NCBI GenBank assembly: GCA_963082715.1 | Contig: OY720458.1 | Span: 18,439,730-18,503,729 of the forward strand | Length of the DNA stretch: 64,000 nt | Direction of reading: 5' to 3' | Origin: Harpalus rubripes | Taxonomy: Eukaryota > Arthropoda > Insecta > Coleoptera > Carabidae | In this document: positions 58,401 through 64,000 of the stretch, one piece after another | Position numbering within the stretch: the first letter of the stretch is position 1 | Layout of the letters: each line of letters opens with the position of its first letter | Notes under the pieces: model-generated | What the model was told of the DNA's origin: nothing | Seen by the model: the letters and a program-made list of their open reading frames with translations, nothing else | Database searches by the model: none | Program-made: the position numbers and the translations under genes

Positions 58401-60088
58401 ATATTCATAATACATATATCATAAATATGCTACTACATTAATCAAAATCTAAATAATTGATTATTTATACTACATAGTGTAAACTGATAATTTAAATAAT
58501 TGTAGGAAATATAGGTTTGTTAAAAATTTGTTACGTGAAATACAATAATTAAAGTTTTCAGTAGAAATAAAAAAGATTCGATTAATTTACTTGCAAGTTA
58601 TTAAATTTCCTTTCAATAGAATATAACTCTTAATAATAATAACAACAATAAGTGCTCATGATCTGTCATCACTGATACGTCGATTTGTATTTGATTAGTT
58701 AACAACTTTAAATGCGATTAGTTTTTGGATCGAATCCTTTTTGAAACTCCGTAACACATTGATATTGATTTTAAATTTTTATCTTGCAGACAAAGGGTTG
58801 AAAAGTATTCCAAGCAAATTTCAAACATTTATAATAGAGATTTTTAAATTTGTCATTCAAATCTATTATTACACGTTGATAATTTTTTAATCATCTTAAA
58901 ACGAAGTAGGCTGCTATTGAAACAAATGTAATTGTCAGTGACATTTCGAGTTGTTGTAACATAGTCATAAATTTGCTCTAAGTTTTGTCTAATTAATTCG
59001 AGAACCTGGAACAGTTCATGTACTAATTCTAAATTTTCGTCATTTGTATTAGTTATTGACCTTCCACTCACAGGTCTTCTGAAATCGATCCAGTTTCTAT
59101 CAGTCGCCTAAGCACGATTTATGCTAGAAAGTGGCCATCTCTTTCTAGGAAATTCTTCCGCATTTTTTTGCCACGCCAATTTTTTTTCTTGATAACAAGT
59201 TGCAATGATTAACTTAAGTGGAGCGCCATTATTAAAAGAAATCTCGAATTAATTGGGCAAAACTTAAAGCAGATTTACGACAATGTTACAACTAACTCTA
59301 AATGTCACTGACAGTTACATTTGTTTCAATAATAGCCTACTTCGTTTTAACATGATTAAAAAATTATCAACGTGTAACAATAGATATGAATGACAAATTT
59401 AGAAAATCGCTATTCACTTGTTTTTTTTTTAATACAAACAAAATTTGCTTGGTATACTTTTCAATCCTTTGTCTGCAAAAGATAAAAATTTAAAATCGAT
59501 ATCTCAATGTACTCCGGAGTTATGGAGTTTGAAACAAGATTGGTTTTTTACTACCCACTTGGTAGAATATAATATTTTGAACTTACTCTGTCCGGTGTGG
59601 TCCATAAGTCTTCTTGGTAGTAATATAATCCATCGTTTATTTCTTGTTCTAAATCTTGAGTAATTTTCACTCTCGTGGTCCAGTCTCCAGTGCGGTCGTA
59701 TCCTTCATGTTTTGGTAATCTAGTCGAGACAGTAGTTGTGGTTGCTTGAGTTTGCGTTACGATAAGTAATTTGTTAATTTCGCGGTCACTAACTTCGTCC
59801 GAATCATCTTCGGCCCTGCAAGAAGAAACATAAATCTAACAAAGGTACAAATAGTCGAAAATAGAGCCGAAAGATTTAAACAAGTGAACAATGATCTAGT
59901 TTCTACTTAGTACTTTAAAATAAAAAAGTAGAATTTTTGGCAATGAGCTTAGTTTAATTTCAAAATTTTTACATAGCTGATTAGATTAGATAGATCTTAT
60001 TCCAGGTCTATAAAAAATTTCCGGAATGATCTGATCCAATTCTAGTGTGATTTAAGATCGAATTTATAATTAGGTTGAAGCTTAATTA

Positions 60089-60145
<57 letters not shown>

Positions 60146-61386
60146 CATGACCTAAAAACTATGTAGGTTAAAGAATTCACCTCCATGATCCAGATCAATT
60201 TCTGGGGGTGTCGAATCTGCTTTTATTTACAAATGTTAGTAATGACGAAATATTTCGAATTTTAAATGGCACAAAACTAACCCCTGTGGTGCACTCTCCA
60301 CGCCAGCAATGAGTGCCCGTGAGATGGACGCCTGGTAAACGCCCGCACGGTACAAATATGTCATCATTAGCGAAATCTGTGTACAAAGCAGATTGGTACA
60401 CCCAGCAATGGGTAATATGCCGTGATGATATACTTATTTATTGTACGGTTGAGGACGTTCACCAGGTGTCACCTCATGGGCTAAAAAGCTGTCGTGAAGA
60501 GAGTACCATAATGATAACTTTTATGCTATTATTATAAATATACGAGGGTCGTGCTAGAATTATTGAAAGAAGTCACGTGGTTCATATTTTTTAGAATTTT
60601 ATTTTAAATATGTTTCAATAATAATACACTTCAGCATTATTTTCTTCCACGCCTTAAAAGCTCCCAACCAATTTTCTTTTGGAATGCTTTCAAAATAATC
60701 ATGAACTTCAGTATGAATCAATTCTTTAAACAAACATCTTCTACATAGTATTTTTTAAGTCACATTGGCAAATCAGGTGGCGGGTCTATTACTTTTATTT
60801 TTTTTAATTTTTGCCCATAAATTTCAAATGACAGATAAATGTTTAAAATATTAATGCAAATTTTGTTTTCCACATGCTACTTGATTTTGTTATTTTCAAT
60901 AATTCTAGTATGCCCCCGTGTATTATACATATTTAAATTACTATCTTACCATTCAGTAGAAAATTGGTTATTCCTTCCAATCGGCATATCAAGTTCCTCG
61001 TCGAACTGAAAATCGAGTTCCTCCCTTTCAACCCTCGTTTCCTTTCCGCGAGTCTCTTTGTTTTTCGCAGCTGCAGCAGCATTTTTGCCTCTTCTTCTCA
61101 CTTCCTTCCAAATGTCTGTTTCCCGAGGTTCGCCATCCTTCTTCTCCTGGTCTTTTTTTGGTGAAGGTTTTTCACCAACCTTGTTGGCAGTGTCAGAAGG
61201 TTTTCCATTTGGAGGAGAACTATCGCTACCTGGGATGAACTCTGCGACGTCGGGGTTCAGATTATCAGGAAGAGAGTTTGTATCTCGAAATGTTCGCGGG
61301 AGTGGCGGAGGAGGAACGTAGACATCGGAACTCTCGGCTTTCGGGTCGTAGATTGGCCATTTGGTTGGAGTTTCCCGAGTACGTAC
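49413..61386 (-). CDS. Larp: La-related protein 1 (Larp/LARP1), C-terminal two thirds; 5' exons beyond window
   Basis: Eight exons (minus): 61386-60950, 59815-59587, 58315-58184, 58048-57840, 57152-56992, 56935-56368, 50505-50345, 49495-49413; 1980 nt in one frame, 659 aa to TGA. Landmarks in order: TPTKWPIYDP (just after the La module in other LARP1s); EELDFQFDEELDMP; SDREINKLLIVTQT; YYYQEDLW; a poly-Pro stretch; PRKRKTRHSNNPPVEHHVGW; then the DM15 region from LPTFQHPSHALLKENNFTQQ through MNTLFRFWSFFLRENFN, YRYGLECLFRFYSYGLE and LYGLEKFWAFLKYYKHS to KFKSIEDFRV. DM15 binds the cap and 5'TOP motif, and LARP1 controls translation and stability of ribosomal-protein mRNAs under TORC1. The La-motif (HTH) exon was sought between 61387 and 64000 and not found. 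The 5.8-kb intron between 56368 and 50505 holds an LTR and nested transposons. If the penultimate exon is not spliced, it would end GKKN. Confidence 0.93.
50590..51899. other. Larp intron, no element resolved
   Basis: No exon on either strand. GC-richer patches at 51150-51300 and 51400-51560 may be repeat. Left of the solo LTR. Confidence 0.4.
51900..52891 (+). mobile_element. Solo LTR (copy 2), TGTAACG...CGTTACA
   Basis: Starts TGTAACGTTTTTATTTATTT and ends ...CTCACGTTACA. The LTR ends form the expected short inverted repeat (TGTAACG/CGTTACA). It is homologous to 3892-4959 at both ends, with fewer internal tandem units. Flanking tetramers GAGT and ATAT differ, so an inter-element recombination or local deletion is possible. 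The 89-aa frame inside is a by-product. Confidence 0.65.
53707..53961 (+). pseudogene. HARBI1-like N-terminal frame
   Basis: 84 codons, open, beginning MNNVNSNKKLLAAIIVG. The segment RWWTSLWLEKRN ... ELRIEDEINYRNFLRM matches the 'RWW...WL.RR...GAY..L..ELR.ED...Y.NFLRM' start of PIF/Harbinger transposases. A stop follows at once, and later pieces are in other frames. Confidence 0.6.
54657..54985. mobile_element. Foldback element (copy 2, truncated), related to 45548-46033
   Basis: Starts GCGCGGGCAGACACGTGACT like copy 1 and shares 'ttgcctgtg(t/c)tgccaaatcaatttaagcg' and 'gcgattagtgctgccatctacgatacaaag'. The internal part is inverted relative to copy 1 and the right arm is mostly missing. It is the innermost insertion of the nest. 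Confidence 0.6.
55921..56340. other. Mariner-derived and AT-rich intron sequence
   Basis: About 55921-56100 continues the mariner relic. About 56285-56335 matches a segment at 1695-1740 ('ttgttaacatctaatcaacacc'), a further dispersed repeat. Confidence 0.4.
57600..57812 (+). pseudogene. Non-LTR reverse transcriptase C-terminal relic
   Basis: Plus-strand translation around 57690-57770 gives TVIYGCEIWTLRKVKKYLES, the conserved 'LYGCETWTL.K.....LE' block found after the thumb of many LINE reverse transcriptases. It is short and broken on both sides. It lies in a Larp intron, opposite strand. Confidence 0.6.
58731..59553. mobile_element. Large foldback element, arms ~280-300 bp, in a Larp intron
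   Basis: 58731-59010 and 59232-59553 are inverted copies at roughly 85-90 percent by eye (e.g. TTTTAAATTTTTATCTTGCA... against its complement near 59475). The 220-bp centre is unique, with a 'tggccatctctttctagg' segment. No target repeat is resolved. The right end lies within 35 bp of the exon at 59587. Confidence 0.75.
60091..60144. repeat. (TAA)n microsatellite
   Basis: About 18 units of AAT/TAA in a Larp intron. Confidence 0.95.
60287..60440 (-). repeat. Dispersed 'catcacgg' repeat, copy C (fullest)
   Basis: The minus strand reads CATCACGGCATATTACCCAT ... GGAGAGTGCACCACAGGGG, collinear with copy A. A second partial piece in plus orientation (GGACGTTCACCAGGTGTCAC) sits at about 60452-60482, so two copies abut head to head. 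Confidence 0.75.
60543..60920 (-). mobile_element. Internally deleted mariner element with transposase tail
   Basis: Ends CGAGGGTCGTGCTAGAATTATTGAAA and, inverted, CACGGGGGCATACTAGAATTATTGAAA, flanked by TA on both sides. The minus frame near 60610-60730 reads YFESIPKENWLGAFKAWKK, the C-terminal '...FQ..F..WKKR..KCI' region of mariner transposases. About 380 bp remain. Confidence 0.65.
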
Positions 61387-62315
61387 CTTTAGAAGAAATT
61401 AGCTAATGTATTTCAAATATTCACAGAGGATTTTTATCATATTTTATATAATTAACTCCTTTAGACAAGAATTAAGATAAGATAAAAAATATACTGCTAT
61501 TTTGAACTATTATCATTAATTTTTTTAATAAACTTCAAGTAAATTGAAGCTATCTGTAGTTGTATTCTTAATGGGGTCCTGCACCATAACAAAAAAAAAA
61601 TATATCATCACGGCTTATTATGCATTGCTGGGTGTGCCAATCTGTTTTGTACACAGATATCGGTAATGATGAAATATTTGCACCATGCGGGCGCTTACCA
61701 GGCGTCACCTCACAAAATAAAAAAATGTACACTTTATCTTTAAAGTATTACTCAATAAATAACGATTAAGATAATAAAAACATTGTTTTAATAATTACTT
61801 TGCGAGATATTTCAATTTGTTATCAGTGCCACTGTGACGTCATAACTATTGCTATCTTTCTCGCGCAGTCTACTATAGAAACTGGTGCGAGAAGGATAGC
61901 AATAGGTTTCGTTAAATATCAAATACAGTTAAACTAAAAACAATTAAGACTTTTTAATACTAAGGATTGCTTCAAAATGAAACGAACTTTCATTTAAAAT
62001 AATTAAAAAATTGCAGGATCCCATTGTTATTTGTAAAGCAGTAATAATATTTTTTATATTCTGTGACGTATATGTTAAGCTTTGTTCTCAAAAAATGGAA
62101 TTCACTAAATTGGAGTCCAAGTTTTGTTCCTGTCTATGTCATTCAACATATTTTTTATTTTCATATGCGCATATGGTTTGTATGTGACGTGGCACCATAA
62201 ATTCAACAGGGTTGAAAGTAGTAACAATTTGGAATAGAGTAGATGTTAAAGCGTTAAGGGCATTAAAAACACGAATATTATAAACACAAAAACTTTTTTA
62301 AATTGTTATAGTCCG
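61387..62315. other. Larp intron up to the THAP transposon
   Basis: No La-motif exon found. Contains copy D of the dispersed repeat (61604-61714) and an imperfect palindrome at about 61833-61910 built on 'attgctat(c/t)ctttctcgc'. Confidence 0.45.
61604..61714 (+). repeat. Dispersed 'catcacgg' repeat, copy D
   Basis: CATCACGGCTTATTATGCAT ... GGCGTCACCTCAC, preceded by an A-run. Same order as copies A and C, but ends earlier. Confidence 0.7.
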
Positions 62316-63765
62316 TTGATTAAAATATGGTTATAATAAGAGTGCCACGAATGGAAAAAAATGAATGTGTTATTTTTTTACATAGAATTTGAATGCCATG
62401 AAAGAAATACGTGAATATTTAGTTTGACACTTATAATCAATTAAATAATGAAGAGAACAAAATATTCACTTCTCCCTGTCAGGGCAATCCAATAGGCAAC
62501 TCTTCCTAAGCGATATACCATCTTGTGGCAGATTTTGGAAGCTCTCAGATAGACATAAACAAACACAAGTCATAACCTTTATATGCGCTGCGCTACAAAT
62601 TTCGTGTATTTATTCATCTATTTGTGTTATGTCAAAATAAATTATTATTGCTGTGTTCCACAGTGTAATTCGTGGCTAAAGAGATCCAAATTTATATTTT
62701 CATTCTTTCTCCATTGGACAGAATAATTAGAAAAAGTAATGTTTCGTGAAGAATTAGTTAATAAGCGTAAAATCTGCATAAATCTGAGAGACAAAAATCG
62801 AAGTCCCTACATGAAAGTTTGCAGGTTTCATTTCATCGATAATTATTTTTTTTAAATTTACTAATGAAAGTAAACTTCGACGTTTGAAAAAAGCTGTAAT
62901 ACCCACTTGTAAAGTGCCATAGTCTTCTTTTCCATCCAAAATTCCATCTAAAGACAGGGAAGAAAGGACTAGGAAATGAGATAAATAAGCACAATTAAAT
63001 GAATTATTTATTGATGCATGATCCAGAACCAGAACTCTTGGACACAAATGAAAGAACAGAAAACGAAATGATTGCAGCTAAATGTATTATTAGATTTAAT
63101 TAACGAGCAACCAAATGTGAAAAATAAAAAATCGTTTCGCAACTTTGCAATACAAGTTAACACACCGAATTTCTTAACATTGAGTGATTTAATTACGGCA
63201 AATAGTGTTCTTTGTAGTTTTACTATATATTTAAAGTTCCTTTCAATAGTATGAGGGGCAGACTGCAAAGTACTTGTTTGCAAACATTTGCATTTGTTAT
63301 GGTCTCATTTACCACACCGCATAAAATAATTTGTCTAGATTTGAAAACTTCCTCGTCCTCATATTATATCCTTTTTGAAATATTATTACCTCCCATCTAC
63401 GAAAAATATTGAGCAAGGGAAAATGAGAGATTATTAAATTCCATGAACTACAAAAACTTCAAAATTACAGTACGGTTAGGTACTAAATACAAAAATAATA
63501 TTAAAAAAATGTAAAATAATTTGACAACAAACTTACTGTTTAAATATATAAAAATAAACACGGAATACAGAAAAAAACATGAATTTTCAACAGCAATAAT
63601 GTCTCAGTCAATGGGTATGTTCCTTGAGTATGTCTATCTGGCAACTTCCTTAACCCACCGTTTCGGCGCTGCGATCTTAATCGAGATCGCCTATTCTAAG
63701 TAAAAAAAAACATGTACTCATATTTTACATTCGTGGCACTCTTATTATAGCCATATCTTAATCAA
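62316..63765 (+). mobile_element. THAP-type DNA transposon, 1.45 kb, ~38-bp TIRs
   Basis: Left TTGATTAAAATATGGTTATA and right (reverse complement) TTGATTAAGATATGGCTATA, both continuing through ATAAGAGTGCCACGAATG. No certain target duplication. It carries a broken THAP-transposase frame on the plus strand, and sits in a 5' intron of Larp. Confidence 0.7.
62642..63254 (+). pseudogene. THAP-domain transposase relic
   Basis: Near 62648: CCVPQCNSWLKRSKF, then after an in-frame stop KICINLRDKNRSPYMKVCRF followed by HF, which together give the Cys-x4-Cys ... Cys-x2-His ligands of a THAP finger. Next comes RRLKKAVIPT, the basic stretch that follows THAP fingers. A later open piece (63072-63254) contains FAIQVNTPNFLTLSDLITA, recalling the pre-DDE region of insect THAP-containing transposases. 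Stops and a frame change make it dead. Confidence 0.6.
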
Positions 63766-64000
63766 ATTAGTATAAAACTTTATGTGCATTTTTCTCAAAA
63801 AAAAAAATTGTTATAAAGATGTTATTTAAGTTAAGTAAGTGTGCAACGCTTAAATGATGGTAGAACTAACCTCGAAGAGTCAATCTGGCATAATTTTTGT
63901 TTTACATGTTTTTATAAGAAATGGAGGCCTTAAAAACTGACCAATCACGTCATATTTCAAAATTTTGTAAAAAATAAAAATCAATGTGTTCTCTTAAAAA
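63766..64000. other. Right edge, no feature recognised
   Basis: AT-rich. Presumably still within a 5' intron of Larp. Confidence 0.4.

Noticed and set aside
61387..64000. La-motif (HTH) exon of Larp
   Set aside because: Searched on the minus strand for the expected aromatic and charged La-motif pattern; only transposon and intron sequence found, so the exon must lie beyond the window.

Overview
This window is AT-rich, intron-rich nuclear DNA from an arthropod, almost certainly an insect. The order is not resolved. The case rests on spliced genes with GT-AG introns and arthropod-type orthologues (a ref(2)P-like p62, an insect-type ND-MWFE, an Nhe3-like exchanger), and on the many MITEs, Tc1/mariner, hAT, PIF/Harbinger and piggyBac relics. 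Most long open frames are AT-rich noise. The real genes are chains of short exons, which I assembled by hand; for each main gene the exon lengths sum to a multiple of three.

Layout. 1-8.2 kb: transposon-rich, with no host gene recognised (non-LTR tail, a solo LTR, a THAP-type DNA transposon holding a Tc1/mariner derivative, a foldback element). 8.4-18.1 kb: three minus-strand genes, namely a 104-aa unknown, p62/sequestosome-1 (ref(2)P) and Makorin E3 ligase. 19.3-21.1 kb: NDUFA1 (complex I, minus) and a FUN14-domain mitophagy receptor (FUNDC1, plus), divergent from a ~490-bp shared promoter. 21.8-36.9 kb: UBTF/UBF, the RNA polymerase I HMG-box factor (minus), whose last intron is 9.2 kb of transposons. 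37.3-46.8 kb: an endosomal Na+/H+ exchanger of the SLC9A6/7/9 (Nhe3) class (minus), with one textbook AT-AC U12 intron and one probable GT-AG U12 intron. 47.4-61.4 kb: the 3' two thirds of La-related protein 1 (Larp/LARP1, minus), including the cap-binding DM15 region. Its La-motif exons lie beyond the right edge. 61.6-64 kb: a repeat copy and a second THAP-type transposon.

Themes, by inference. p62, FUNDC1 and Makorin put two autophagy receptors and a ubiquitin ligase within about 12 kb. UBTF and LARP1 control two arms of ribosome production, rRNA transcription and translation of ribosomal-protein mRNAs. No co-regulation can be claimed from sequence alone. The observations most worth checking are the U12 introns in the exchanger, the two alternative C-terminal exons of FUNDC1 (one vertebrate-like), a CLEAR-type E-box upstream of p62, the isolated acidic-tail exon of UBTF, and a four-deep transposon nest inside Larp. 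I saw no prokaryote-type defence system, CRISPR array or rRNA gene.
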